Below are positions 1 through 8,849 of a DNA stretch of 64,000 nt, piece by piece. The notes beneath the pieces were generated by a model. That model was not told where the DNA came from. It saw only the letters and a list, made by a program, of their open reading frames with translations, and searched no databases. The translations under genes and the position numbers were made by a program. Numbering within the stretch: position 1 is the stretch's first letter; every line of letters begins with the position of its first letter. The stretch covers positions 1 to 64,000 of the forward strand of contig NZ_JAQFWP010000007.1 in NCBI RefSeq assembly GCF_027706745.1. The letters are read 5' to 3'. The DNA comes from Nocardiopsis suaedae. GTDB taxonomy: Bacteria > Actinomycetota > Actinomycetes > Streptosporangiales > Streptosporangiaceae.

Positions 1-107
1 CCAAGAAGGAGGCTCTGGAGGCGGCCGGCGTGAAGGTCGGCAAGACCCCCAGCGAAAGCGCGGTCCTCGTCCGCGAAGCCGCAGCCGTCGGGAGGGCCGT
101 GCGATGA
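1..107 (+). CDS. sucD: succinate-CoA ligase alpha subunit, C-terminal end only
   Basis: Only the last 34 codons are in the window; the frame starts at position 3 and ends with TGA at 105-107. The tail EALEAAGVKVGKTPSE is the characteristic C-terminus of the ADP/GDP-forming succinyl-CoA synthetase alpha subunit (TCA cycle, cytoplasm). The catalytic histidine and CoA-binding domain lie upstream of the window. Its stop overlaps the ATG of the next gene (ATGA at 104-107), so the two are probably translationally coupled. The identification rests on a short but distinctive tail. Confidence 0.8.
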   Translation, partial: KKEALEAAGVKVGKTPSESAVLVREAAAVGRAVR

Positions 108-1657
108 CCAGTGGACCGATGCTCAAACCCGGAACCGAGTGGGACACCGTCTACGCCCGCTGCCGCGACACCGCCCCCGAGGCCTTCGGCCCCGATGGGC
201 CCCTCAACCGGTGGGGCGGCGCCTGGCGGGCGGGCGGCACGCTCCGCCCCTCCTTCTCCCCGGTCGACGGCGGGGAGCTCGCCGGGCTCCCGATGCTGGA
301 CGCCGCCACCGCCGAGGAGGCCGTCCGCGCCGCCGCCGATGACCACCGCGCCTGGGCGCGCACCCCGCTGTCCGACCGCCGGGCCCGCGTCGACGCCGCC
401 CTCGACGCCTGGGCCGCCCACCGCGAGACGCTCGCCCTCGCCCTGGTCTGGGAGATCGGCAAGCCGTGGCGGCTGGCCCTGCAGGACGTGGACCGGGCCA
501 TCGAAGGCGCGCGCTGGTACGGCGAGCGCATGGAGGCGATGCTGGAGGACCGCGCGCCCCTCCCCGGCCCCGTCTCCAACATCGCCAGCTGGAACTACCC
601 CATGAGCGTGCTGGCGCACGCGATGGCGGTGCAGGCGCTGGCGGGCAACGCCGCGATCGCCAAGACCCCCACCGACGGCGGGCTGGTGTGCCTGACGCTG
701 GCCGTCGCCCTCGCCGCCCGCGAAGGGCTTCCCTTCACCCTGGTCAGCGGCGGGGGCCGGGACCTGTCCCCGGCGCTGGTGCGCGGCCGGGAGATCGGCT
801 GCGTCTCCTTCGTGGGCGGCCGTGACGCGGGCGGGCAGGTCGCCACGGCCGTCGCCGACCTCGGCCGCCGCCACATCCTGGAGCAGGAGGGGCTGAACTG
901 CTGGGGCGTGTGGGAGTACGGCGACTGGGACACGCTCTCCGGGCAGATCCGCAAGACCTTCGACTACGCCAAGCAGCGCTGCACCGCCTATCCGCGCTTC
1001 GTCGTCCAGCGCTCCCTGTTCGACCGGTTCCTGGAGGCCTACCTGCCCGCGGCGCGCGCGGTGCGCTTCGGCCACCCGCTCGCCGTGGACCGCCCCGGCG
1101 ACGACCTGCCCGAGCTGGACTTCGGGCCGCTCATCGGGGCGGCCAAGGCCAAGGAGCTGGCGGACCAGGTCGACGACGCCGTCGCCGGGGGAGCGGTCCC
1201 CCTGTACCGGGGCGGCCTGGACGACGCACTGCTGCTGCCGGGGCAGGACGCCGACGCCTACATGGCGCCGGTGGCCCTGCTGGAGCCGCCGCGCTCCTCG
1301 CCGCTGTTCCATGCCGAGCCGTTCGGCCCGGTGGACACGGTCGTGCTGGTCGACACCGAGGCCGAGCTGCTGGCGGCGCTCAACGCCAGCAACGGGTCGC
1401 TGGTGGCCACGCTCTCCTGTGACGACCCCGAGGCGGCCGAGCGCATCTCCGCGCAGGTACGGGCGTTCAAGGTGGGCGTCAACCGCCCCCGCTCGCGCGG
1501 CGACCGCGACGAGCTGTTCGGCGGCTGGGGCGAGTCCTGGCGCGGCGCCTTCGTCGGCGGCGACCTGCTGGTGCGCGCCGTGACCCGAGGGCCCGACGGT
1601 GAGCGCCTGCCCGGCAACTTCCCCGACTACACCCTGCGCCCCGACGGCCGGGGCTGA
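104..1657 (+). CDS. aldehyde dehydrogenase family protein, coupled to sucD
   Basis: A 517-residue NAD(P)-dependent aldehyde dehydrogenase-fold protein. The oxyanion-hole Asn (SWNYP, about residue 164), the cofactor Lys (AIAKTPT, about 187), the general-base Glu (about 260) and the nucleophile Cys (KQRCTAYPRF, Cys293) are all present. The usual ELGGK motif is changed to LEQEGLNCW, and the C-terminal region departs from common subfamilies, so the substrate cannot be named. The start overlaps the sucD stop by ATGA. This suggests that the product feeds, or is fed by, the CoA-ligase step; a semialdehyde or acyl-CoA substrate is an inference. A strong hairpin follows the gene. Confidence 0.85.
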   Translation: MTSGPMLKPGTEWDTVYARCRDTAPEAFGPDGPLNRWGGAWRAGGTLRPSFSPVDGGELAGLPMLDAATAEEAVRAAADDHRAWARTPLSDRRARVDAALDAWAAHRETLALALVWEIGKPWRLALQDVDRAIEGARWYGERMEAMLEDRAPLPGPVSNIASWNYPMSVLAHAMAVQALAGNAAIAKTPTDGGLVCLTLAVALAAREGLPFTLVSGGGRDLSPALVRGREIGCVSFVGGRDAGGQVATAVADLGRRHILEQEGLNCWGVWEYGDWDTLSGQIRKTFDYAKQRCTAYPRFVVQRSLFDRFLEAYLPAARAVRFGHPLAVDRPGDDLPELDFGPLIGAAKAKELADQVDDAVAGGAVPLYRGGLDDALLLPGQDADAYMAPVALLEPPRSSPLFHAEPFGPVDTVVLVDTEAELLAALNASNGSLVATLSCDDPEAAERISAQVRAFKVGVNRPRSRGDRDELFGGWGESWRGAFVGGDLLVRAVTRGPDGERLPGNFPDYTLRPDGRG

Positions 1658-1675
1658 GCGGCCGGGGCCGATCGA

Positions 1676-1711
1676 CCGCCCGCGGATCCTGGCCGCCGGA
1701 TCCGCGGGCGG
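1676..1711 (+). terminator. perfect 14-bp hairpin after the aldehyde dehydrogenase gene
   Basis: The arms CCGCCCGCGGATCC (1676-1689) and GGATCCGCGGGCGG (1698-1711) are exact complements around an 8-nt loop, 19 bp after the stop codon. There is no T-tract, as is usual for actinomycete terminators. Confidence 0.7.
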
Positions 1712-2021
1712 GAGCGGTGCGGGACCGGGCGCGTGGCGCGCCGCGGCCCGGACCCGCACCGAAACGCCCGAATCTGGCCGGATCCGGCCAGGGGCGGGGT
1801 GATCTGCGCGGCGTGGGGCCGGAAACGGCCGTGGGACGCGTGCGGAGGGAGTAGCGTGCCGCACAGGCAAGATCACCGCCCGCCCGGGGACCGGGCGGCG
1901 CGCCCCGCACCGCCCCGGCCGGGTGCCCCCGTGCCCGAGCGGCGTGCGGTGCGCACGCGTCCGCAGGAAGGAGGAGGGCGCCCCGCCCCCGCTGCGCGGT
2001 GGCACGGCGCCCGAACCGCCG
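1712..2021. other. non-coding gap before the membrane-protein gene
   Basis: About 310 bp between the hairpin and the next gene. The open frames that cross it are GC shadows with arginine/proline-rich translations. I see no convincing small gene, RNA or palindrome here. It presumably carries the promoter of the 2022 gene. Confidence 0.4.
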
Positions 2022-3344
2022 ATGAGCAGGAACGGCCGCGTCCTCACAGCGCTCCTGGCCGCGGCCGCCCTGGCGGCGGCGCTGGCCTGCCTCACCTGGT
2101 GGGCGGTCGAGAGGTGGGGCGTCCCCGGCTGGCCGCCCGACCCCGGGCGGGCCACGCTGGGCGCGGGGGTCCTCGCCCTCTTCGTGGGCCTGGTCCTGCT
2201 GGCCGTCCTCGCCGGCGGCTCGGCCGGACGGCGCGGGGCCGCCGCCGAGCGCGCGCGGGCCGAGGCCGAGGCCGCCACCCACCGGCGCAGGCACGTGCTC
2301 CGCATGCGCCTGCCCAGCGCGCGCAAGGACTACCCGTTCCTGTTCTCGGCGGTGGTCTGCTGGCGCGAGACCGGTCCCGCCGACGGGGCGGAGGGCGCGG
2401 CGGTCTGCGCGATCGAGCGGCGCGCCCGCGAGTTCGGTTCCATGGAGCGCCCCGAGGACGCGGACTCCGCACAGTTCCGCCTGGCCGCCGCGCTCGGCCC
2501 CGAGCCCGGGGCGCACCCGGGGATCGGCCGGGTCTGGGCCGAAGAGGTGCGCCTGGAGCTGTCCCCCGAGGACGAGGAGCGCCTCACCCGCCTGAGCGAC
2601 CTGCGCAAGCGCGAGGCCGTCCGCGAGGAGGAGCGCGCCGCCGAGCGCCTGGAGCGCGACTACCTGAGCAAGGAGGTCTTCGCCGACCCCGGCTCGGCCC
2701 TGCTGTGGTGGCTCGCGCGCGACCCCGCGCGCGTGGACGAGGCCGCCGACAGGATCGGCACCCTGGCCAAGCTCTCCTCCGCGGCCACGGGGCGGCCGCT
2801 GTCCGAGGTCCACCAGGAGCTGGCCGAGGCCGCCGAGCGGGACGACGTGTTCGCCGGTGCCGTGCGCTCGTCCGGTTGGACCTCCGCGCGCGGCGCACCG
2901 CCCGCCGATTCCGGTGCCGAGCCGTTCGGGCCCGGGTACGCCGAGCGCGCCTCCGCGCCCGGCATGCGCGACGAGGACCCCGACCGCTGGCTGAAGGTGG
3001 CCGGTGCGGTCGCCGACGACTGGCAGGACGACGAGGAGTACGAGGGCTTCCTCCAGCGTTTCGCCGTCTTCCTGCAGTCGAACGGCTACACGGCGAGTGC
3101 GCTCCGCCTGCGCCGCGAGCACGACCTCGGGACGGGGTTCGCCCACGCCTTCGACGCCTCCTCGGACCTGTACGGGGATTCGGCTCTGGAGGAGGCCCCG
3201 GCCGACGAGGTCTCCGTCGCCGACCACGAGCCCGTCGCCGACGAGCGGGACGGGGAGCCGGGCGACAGGGCGCAGGAGGACCACCAGGAGGACTACTCCG
3301 GCGCCGCCCCGGCCCGATTCACGAACGGCGAGCGCCGGTACTGA
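2022..3344 (+). CDS. hypothetical membrane protein with large cytoplasmic tail
   Basis: A protein of 440 residues starting at MSRNGRVLTA. An upstream in-frame ATG at 1923 would add a Pro/Arg-rich stretch that does not look like protein, so 2022 is preferred. Two N-terminal hydrophobic segments (about residues 9-28 and 48-67) are followed by a long, highly charged region with a likely helical stretch around DEERLTRLSDLRKREAV, and a very acidic C-terminus. I do not recognise a catalytic domain. It sits just upstream of a membrane-anchored propeller gene on the same strand. Possible roles such as envelope scaffolding are guesses. The function is unknown. Confidence 0.7.
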   Translation: MSRNGRVLTALLAAAALAAALACLTWWAVERWGVPGWPPDPGRATLGAGVLALFVGLVLLAVLAGGSAGRRGAAAERARAEAEAATHRRRHVLRMRLPSARKDYPFLFSAVVCWRETGPADGAEGAAVCAIERRAREFGSMERPEDADSAQFRLAAALGPEPGAHPGIGRVWAEEVRLELSPEDEERLTRLSDLRKREAVREEERAAERLERDYLSKEVFADPGSALLWWLARDPARVDEAADRIGTLAKLSSAATGRPLSEVHQELAEAAERDDVFAGAVRSSGWTSARGAPPADSGAEPFGPGYAERASAPGMRDEDPDRWLKVAGAVADDWQDDEEYEGFLQRFAVFLQSNGYTASALRLRREHDLGTGFAHAFDASSDLYGDSALEEAPADEVSVADHEPVADERDGEPGDRAQEDHQEDYSGAAPARFTNGERRY

Positions 3345-3479
3345 CGAGTCGGGGCCCACAGAGGGCCCGCCACGACCAGCCGATATCCTCGCTCGGCCCC
3401 GTCAGGCGGGGAACCGGACCGATCGGCGGCCACGTCCAACAGGGCGCCTGTCTCCCCTCGCCCCCTGGAGGACGAACCG

Positions 3480-5135
3480 ATGAGCCCACGCTTCTGGCAG
3501 AAGCCGCGCGGAAAGCGGGGCAAGCGGGACGCGTGGGACGGCACCGCCGAGTTCGTCGAGTGGGTGGCCGACTCCCGCAAGGGCGCGGAGGCTCCCCGCG
3601 ACGGTGTCGAGCGCGACGAGTGGGGCGTGCCGCTCGACCGGTCGCAGGAGCGCACCACGCTCATGCGGTCCGACCTCCCCGGCTGGCTGCGCGTCTGGAT
3701 GCGGGGCCCACGCGGCTCGGACGCGCGCTCAGCGCTGCACTGGAGGAACCTGCTCTTCCTGCCGACCGCCCTCATGTTCTCGGTCATGCTCATCGCGGCG
3801 CTGGCCGCCTGGCGCATCGAGCGCTGGACCGACCCGGTCTCCGAGATCGGCACCGGCGCCGTGGAGTTCTCCGGCGTCGCCTGGCAGAGCGGGGACGACA
3901 CGCGTGTGCAAGCGCGCGAGGGCGCGGTCGCCGCGCGCGGCGTGAAGGGGTGGGCGACCGAGGACGGCGTCGTGCGCGCGGACTATCGGGGCCTGACCTC
4001 CTATGCGGCCGAAGACGGCGCCCCGATGTGGCGGTACGAGCCCGCGCCGGACGAGATCTGCGCCGTCGACCAGGGGGCTGAACAGGGCCGGGCTCCCGAG
4101 GTCGTGGTGCTGCTGCTCGCCCTGGAGGAGGACGAGGTCGACCACCCCGACGGGGACGGGAGGCGGATCCGCTCCTGCGACACGGCCGTCGCCGTCGACC
4201 TGTCCGACGGCCGGGAGCTCTGGCGGGCCGGCGTCGACCGGGACCAGGAGGGCGTCGTCACCGTGGCCGGTGTGTGGACCGTGGGCGACCTGGTCCTGGT
4301 CAGGTGGGGGGAACGCCTGTCCGCCATGGACGCCGCCACCGGCGGGCACGTCTGGTCGGCCCCACGGGCGGGCGGTTCGGCGGAGGACATGTGCAGCCTG
4401 ATGTCCGTGCGGGCCCGCCCGGGAGAGGGCGACCTGGTCGGCTGGGTGCGGTGCCTGGAGGACGGGGTGAGCCCCTACCTGGTCGTGCTGGACCCCTCCG
4501 ACGGGTCCGAGAAGGCGCGGGTGGAGGCACCGGAGGGCTATTCCGGCGGCACCCACGAATACCGGCTGGTGTCGGCGGATCCCGCGGTCGTGGCGGTCGA
4601 CGGGCTGCTGCACGACGACGTCGGGCACCACCTGCTGGTGGTGGACCCCGGCAGCGGCCGGACACGGCGCATCGACGGGGAAGGGGGCGCGACCTGGCTC
4701 TCGGACCCGTGGCGGATCGACGTGGCGGACGCCGGAGTGCTGGCCGAAGAGGGGACCGCGTACGCGGCCACGGACGTGCGCGACGGCACCGGCCGCATGG
4801 TCGCCTTCGACATCGCCTCCGGGGAGCGGACGTGGTCCGCCCGCCTGCCCGAGGACACCCGCGTGCGCCCGGTCGCGCTCGACGGCGGCCGGATCCTGGC
4901 GCTGGGCGCGGAGCGGGCGTCCCCGGGGGAGCCGGTGACCACCGGACCGGTGATGGCCTTCGACACGGCCAGCGGGTCGGTCACCCGGATCTCCGGGGAC
5001 ATCGCCCACGGGGTCGACATCGGCGGGGAGTCCCCGGAGACCGTGTGGGACGGGGGGACGATCTACGTCCTTCCGGAGCCGGTGCCCACCCCGGAGGACG
5101 GTGGACCGTCCCCGGCGGTCGTCGCCGTCCGGTGA
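3480..5135 (+). CDS. membrane-anchored PQQ-like beta-propeller protein
   Basis: A protein of 551 residues with an N-terminal cytoplasmic segment of about 95 residues, one transmembrane helix (LLFLPTALMFSVMLIAALAA) and a large extracellular domain. That domain is built from repeated units such as DGRELWRA, DAATGGHVWSAP and DIASGERTWSARL, the blade pattern of PQQ/WD-like propellers. Such actinobacterial proteins are usually binding or sensing modules and not quinoprotein enzymes, and no signature for bound PQQ is visible. The ATG has a fair ribosome site (CTGGAGGACG, about 10 nt upstream). It probably shares a transcript with the 2022 gene. Confidence 0.8.
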   Translation: MSPRFWQKPRGKRGKRDAWDGTAEFVEWVADSRKGAEAPRDGVERDEWGVPLDRSQERTTLMRSDLPGWLRVWMRGPRGSDARSALHWRNLLFLPTALMFSVMLIAALAAWRIERWTDPVSEIGTGAVEFSGVAWQSGDDTRVQAREGAVAARGVKGWATEDGVVRADYRGLTSYAAEDGAPMWRYEPAPDEICAVDQGAEQGRAPEVVVLLLALEEDEVDHPDGDGRRIRSCDTAVAVDLSDGRELWRAGVDRDQEGVVTVAGVWTVGDLVLVRWGERLSAMDAATGGHVWSAPRAGGSAEDMCSLMSVRARPGEGDLVGWVRCLEDGVSPYLVVLDPSDGSEKARVEAPEGYSGGTHEYRLVSADPAVVAVDGLLHDDVGHHLLVVDPGSGRTRRIDGEGGATWLSDPWRIDVADAGVLAEEGTAYAATDVRDGTGRMVAFDIASGERTWSARLPEDTRVRPVALDGGRILALGAERASPGEPVTTGPVMAFDTASGSVTRISGDIAHGVDIGGESPETVWDGGTIYVLPEPVPTPEDGGPSPAVVAVR

Positions 5136-5160
5136 TGAGGCGGGCGGCGACGACCGGCCT

Positions 5161-6816
5161 TCACTCTTCGATCGGGACGTCCTCGAACGTGCCGAACGGC
5201 CCCGCGTTGAACGTCACCGAGTCCACCTCGGGCGGCGGGGCGGGGACGTAGTAGTAGCCGTACTGGAGCGTGTCCTTCTGCCGCGTGGGCGGGAACGGCC
5301 CCGCGCCTATGGCCGCGAAGTGGGTGTCCTCCCTGTCGGCCTTGACGTCGATATAGGTCGTGCCCGTCGCCGGATCGGTCACCGAGAACGGGAAGTCGCC
5401 GAAACCCGAACTGAGGGGCGAGTCGGTCCGCGCCAGCCGTTCACCGTCGTGCGCGATCGCGAAGCGCGTGACCAGGAAGGCGCCGTCCCGGTAGAAGGGG
5501 TAGACCTCGATGCTCCAGGTCCTCTTGTCGGCGCCGACGTAGGGCTGGGCGACGCCCTCCTCGGAGGCCACGGGTTCGAGGCCGGCGTGCGAGTGGAAGG
5601 TGCCGGGGCCTGCGACCTCCTCGGGGTCGGTGCGCCCGATCTCCTCCTCGCCCTCCTCCGCGGTCTCGGTCTCGGTGACGGCATCGTCCTTGAAGGCGTA
5701 GGAGATCTCCACGCGGCGGTTCGCGGCGCGCGCCTCCCCGTCGTCGTCGCCACCCTCCGAACGGACCGGGTCCGAGGAGCCCTTGCCGACGGTCTCGTAC
5801 TCGTATCCCGAACCGAGCCCGTCCTCGAGGATGTCCTTGACGGCCTCGGCGCGCTCCTCCGACAGCTCCTGGTTGTAGGCGTCGTCCCCGATGCCGTCGG
5901 TGTGGCCGGTGATGGTGATCGGCGGCTTCTCCGGGTCCGCGCGCTCGCGCGTCTCCTCGACGACGTCCTTGAGGACGTTCGCGGCCTCGTCGTTCACCGC
6001 CGCCTTGTCGAACTCGAAGAGCACGTCGGTGCGCAGCGCCACGGTCTCCCGCTCGGTGTCGGCCTCGCGCCGCTGGACCACGCCGACGGTCGAGCCGGTG
6101 AGCTCCAGGTACCCCTTCTCGACGTCCAAGGGCTCGGGGTCGCCGGTGGCGACCGGGTAGGTGAAGGTGTCGCCCTCGCTCGGCGCCTCCTCTGGGGGCT
6201 CGGTCGGGTAGTCCTTGGGCTCCCCGTCGACGACCGGGACCCCGGCGAACTCGCCGATCCCGCCCGGGGCGCGGACCGTGACCGTGTCGACGCCCTCCTC
6301 CAGCGGGGGCGAGAAGACGACGATCTCGTAGGTGACGCCGGGGATCCACTGGTCCTCGCTGAACCGGGGCAGCCGTGTGCCGAGGTCGGTGTAGACCCCG
6401 TACATGTGCTGGCGGACGGTGTCGATGAGCTGGAACTGGCTGATGGTGCGGGCCGCTGCCGCGTGCGAGGAGAAGATGTTCTGCTCGACGTCCACGGGCC
6501 CGTCCTCGAGGCTGGTGAACTCGACGGTGGTGCGCGTCCGGTCGCCGAGCCGGGCGACCTCGGCGATCTCCACGCGCGCCTTGAGGTGGGTGTCCCACTT
6601 GCCGACGTATCCCTCTTGGACGAACCCGCCCTCCGGGACCGTGGGGCCGGAGCCGCCGTCTCCGCCTCCGTCACCGCCCCCGTCCCCGCCTGGCAGAAGC
6701 GAGCACCCGGTCAGTACCAGGGCCGCGGTGAGGGGGAGCGACACGAGGGCGAGCGTGCCCCGTCGGGGTCTGTGCCTGCCGTTCGGCGCGTCGGTGCGGG
6801 TTCTGCTTCCGTGCAT
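5161..6816 (-). CDS. OmpA-domain lipoprotein
   Basis: A 551-residue secreted protein. The N-terminus has Arg-rich and hydrophobic segments and the lipobox VLTGC (Cys38), so it should be lipid-anchored on the outer face of the membrane. A Gly/Asp-rich linker follows, then two family-less domains around an OmpA/MotB C-terminal-type peptidoglycan-binding domain with ITITGHTDGIGDDAYNQELS and ANRRVEISY. The start at 6816 is chosen because CAGGAGA precedes the ATG; a longer frame to 6894 adds non-protein-like sequence. OmpA domains on lipoproteins in a Gram-positive suggest tethering the membrane to the wall. It is convergent with the propeller gene, with 25 bp between the stops. Confidence 0.82.
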   Translation of the reverse strand: MHGSRTRTDAPNGRHRPRRGTLALVSLPLTAALVLTGCSLLPGGDGGGDGGGDGGSGPTVPEGGFVQEGYVGKWDTHLKARVEIAEVARLGDRTRTTVEFTSLEDGPVDVEQNIFSSHAAAARTISQFQLIDTVRQHMYGVYTDLGTRLPRFSEDQWIPGVTYEIVVFSPPLEEGVDTVTVRAPGGIGEFAGVPVVDGEPKDYPTEPPEEAPSEGDTFTYPVATGDPEPLDVEKGYLELTGSTVGVVQRREADTERETVALRTDVLFEFDKAAVNDEAANVLKDVVEETRERADPEKPPITITGHTDGIGDDAYNQELSEERAEAVKDILEDGLGSGYEYETVGKGSSDPVRSEGGDDDGEARAANRRVEISYAFKDDAVTETETAEEGEEEIGRTDPEEVAGPGTFHSHAGLEPVASEEGVAQPYVGADKRTWSIEVYPFYRDGAFLVTRFAIAHDGERLARTDSPLSSGFGDFPFSVTDPATGTTYIDVKADREDTHFAAIGAGPFPPTRQKDTLQYGYYYVPAPPPEVDSVTFNAGPFGTFEDVPIEE

Positions 6817-6971
6817 GTCGAGGTCTCCTGAGTCGGGTCTCCGTCCGTGGCCCCGGTGGGGCACCACCCGACACTTCGGACGCGTCCCGTGCACGGATGG
6901 TTCTCGGGCGCACGCGAATCGTTATCGGCACCCGCCCGGTACCCTCCTGGGGACCGAGCCGAGGAGGTGCC

Positions 6972-7607
6972 GTGGAGCGGGAACAGGGCGGCCGCGTGCT
7001 GGCCGCCAACCTTCGGGCGCTGCGCGAGCGGTCGGCGCTGTCGCTGTCGGAGCTGGCGCGCCGCTCCGGCATCGCCAAGGGGACGCTGTCGCAGCTGGAG
7101 TCCGGCTCGGGCAACCCCACCATCGAGACGGTGTTCAGCTTGTCGAACGCCTTGGGGGTGCCGGTCTCGTCCCTGCTGACCGAGCGCGAGGACCCCGAGG
7201 TGGTGCTGGTGCGCTCGGACGGGCTGGAGGTGCTCAGCAGTAGCGCCGTGGACCTGCGGATGCTGCGCCGGATGGACGTCACCGAGCGCGTGATCGAGCT
7301 CTACGACCAGCGGGTCCGCCCAGGGGAGCGGCAGTACTCCTCCGGCCACCCCGGCCGCGAGCACGTGGTGGTCACCGCCGGGGTGCTGCGCGTGGGCCCG
7401 CCGGAGTCGCCGTACGAACTGAACCCCGGCGACTACGTGTGCTTCCCGGCCGACCGCCCGCACATCTACGAGACCGCGGGCGGCCCGGTCACCTCGGTGC
7501 TGCTGCTGGAGTACCCCGCCGACGCGGGCCCACCGACCCTGGGCGGCTCCTGCCCCGCCGAGGGCGCCGCGCATCCGGGGGAGGGCGCCCAACGGGGATT
7601 GACGTAG
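6972..7607 (+). CDS. XRE-family regulator with C-terminal cupin
   Basis: A protein of 211 residues from GTG 6972, which follows GAGGAGG at 6961-6967. An earlier in-frame ATG lacks such a site. The N-terminal helix-turn-helix reads LRALRERSALSLSELARRSGIAKGTLSQLESG. The C-terminal half is a cupin beta-barrel (GREHVVVTAGVLRVG, ELNPGDYVCFPADRPHIYE) that should bind a small ligand. This architecture is typical of local regulators of amino-acid catabolism. It lies 63 bp upstream of the hydroxyproline operon, separated from it by a perfect dyad, and is the natural candidate to bind that dyad. Whether it represses or activates is not visible. Confidence 0.88.
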   Translation: MEREQGGRVLAANLRALRERSALSLSELARRSGIAKGTLSQLESGSGNPTIETVFSLSNALGVPVSSLLTEREDPEVVLVRSDGLEVLSSSAVDLRMLRRMDVTERVIELYDQRVRPGERQYSSGHPGREHVVVTAGVLRVGPPESPYELNPGDYVCFPADRPHIYETAGGPVTSVLLLEYPADAGPPTLGGSCPAEGAAHPGEGAQRGLT

Positions 7608-7630
7608 GCCACACCGGCTGCCTACCCTCG

Positions 7631-7656
7631 CGGGTGTTCAGTTCATTGAACACCCG
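7631..7656. promoter_or_regulatory. palindromic operator of the hydroxyproline operon
   Basis: The exact inverted repeat CGGGTGTTCA (7631-7640) and TGAACACCCG (7647-7656) is separated by 6 nt and ends 14 bp before the GTG of the first operon gene. The position, overlapping where a core promoter or leader would lie, and the upstream XRE-cupin gene argue for an operator. Binding is inferred. Confidence 0.65.
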
Positions 7657-7670
7657 GTTGGGGGTGCGAC

Positions 7671-8849
7671 GTGACCGGACACCCGGACGCCGTCGTGGTC
7701 GGCGCGGGCATCGTCGGCGCCGCGTGCGCCGAGGCCCTGGGCCGGGCGGGGCTGCGCGTCACCGTCGTCGAACGCGGCGCCCCGGCCGGGGCCACCACCG
7801 CGAGCGGCGAGGGCAACGTGCTCGTCTCCGACAAGGAGCCCGGCCCCGAGCTGGAGCTCGCCCGGTCCTCCCTGCGCCGCTGGCCCGACGTCCTGCGCGG
7901 GGCCGCCGCCGTCGCCCCGGACGCCCCGGACCCCGAATGGGACCCCAAGGGCGGGCTCGTCGCGGCCCTGGACGGCGGGGCCGAGGAGCCGCTCACCGCC
8001 TTCGCCGCCGCCCAGCGCGCCGCCGGGGTCGACGCCCGCGCCATCGGCGGCGACGAGGCCCGGGACCTGGAGCCCGGCCTGTCCCCCGAAGCGGGCGCGG
8101 CGGTCCTCTACCCGCAGGACGCCCAGCTCCAGCCGGTCGCCGCCGCCACCGCCCTCCTGGCGGCCGTGCGCGCCCGGGGCGGCCGGGTACGCCACGGCAC
8201 CGCCGCCCTCGGCCTGGTGCGCGGCGCCTCCGGGGCGGTCGCGGGCCTGCGCACCGACCGCGGCACCATCCCGTGCGGGGCCGTCGTCAACGCGTGCGGC
8301 CCCTGGTCGGGCGACTTCTCCCGCCTGGCCGGCGCCCCCGTCGACGTCCGGCCGCGCCGGGGCATGGTGCTCGTGACCGCCCCGCTCCCGCCGGGCACCG
8401 TGCGCCGGAAGGTCTACGACGCCGACTACGTGGGCGCGGTGGGGGCGGGGGAGGCCGACCTGCGCACCTCCACCGTGGTGGAGTCCACGCACGCGGGGAC
8501 CGTGCTGATCGGCTCCAGCCGCCAGCGGGTCGGATTCGACGACACCGTGCGGGTGGAGGTGCTGCGCGCCATCGCGCGCAAGGCCGCGGCCCTGTTCCCG
8601 GCACTGGCGCGGGTCCCGGTGATGCGCGCCTACGGGGGGTTCCGCCCCTACACCCCCGACCACCTGCCCGTCATCGGGGAGGACCCGCGCGTCCCCGGCC
8701 TGTGGCACGCGACCGGCCACGAGGGGGCGGGCGTCGGCCTGGCCGCGGGGACCGGGCACCTGCTCGCCGCCCTCGTCACCGGCGCGCCCGCAGACACCGA
8801 CCCGCACCCGTTCCGCGTGCTCCGAGGAGAGGAGGACGGCCGTGAGTGA
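7671..8849 (+). CDS. FAD-dependent amine oxidoreductase, likely D-hydroxyproline dehydrogenase catalytic subunit
   Basis: A 392-residue DAO/DadA-type flavoprotein. The N-terminal Rossmann motif reads VVVGAGIVGAACAEALG, and the C-terminal FAD-closing region reads YGGFRPYTPDHLPVIG and TGHEGAGVGLAAGTG. Such subunits oxidise D-amino or imino acids and pass electrons to partner subunits. The next two genes encode a small 2Fe-2S protein and a second FAD/NAD protein, which gives the alpha-beta-gamma composition known for D-hydroxyproline dehydrogenase and hydrogen-cyanide synthase-type enzymes. The downstream epimerase and deaminase favour cis-4-hydroxy-D-proline as the substrate. It overlaps the next gene by 8 bp. 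Confidence 0.85.
   Translation: MTGHPDAVVVGAGIVGAACAEALGRAGLRVTVVERGAPAGATTASGEGNVLVSDKEPGPELELARSSLRRWPDVLRGAAAVAPDAPDPEWDPKGGLVAALDGGAEEPLTAFAAAQRAAGVDARAIGGDEARDLEPGLSPEAGAAVLYPQDAQLQPVAAATALLAAVRARGGRVRHGTAALGLVRGASGAVAGLRTDRGTIPCGAVVNACGPWSGDFSRLAGAPVDVRPRRGMVLVTAPLPPGTVRRKVYDADYVGAVGAGEADLRTSTVVESTHAGTVLIGSSRQRVGFDDTVRVEVLRAIARKAAALFPALARVPVMRAYGGFRPYTPDHLPVIGEDPRVPGLWHATGHEGAGVGLAAGTGHLLAALVTGAPADTDPHPFRVLRGEEDGRE

Noticed and set aside
1479-3359. 626-residue open frame on the minus strand opposite the hypothetical membrane-protein gene
   Set aside because: The translation is Gly/Arg/Pro/Val-rich without domain structure, and it lies entirely opposite better-supported genes; a GC codon-position shadow.
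5101-6831. 576-residue plus-strand frame opposite the OmpA-domain gene
   Set aside because: Val/Gly/Leu/Asp-rich antisense reading without motifs; the minus-strand lipoprotein has a signal peptide and a known domain.
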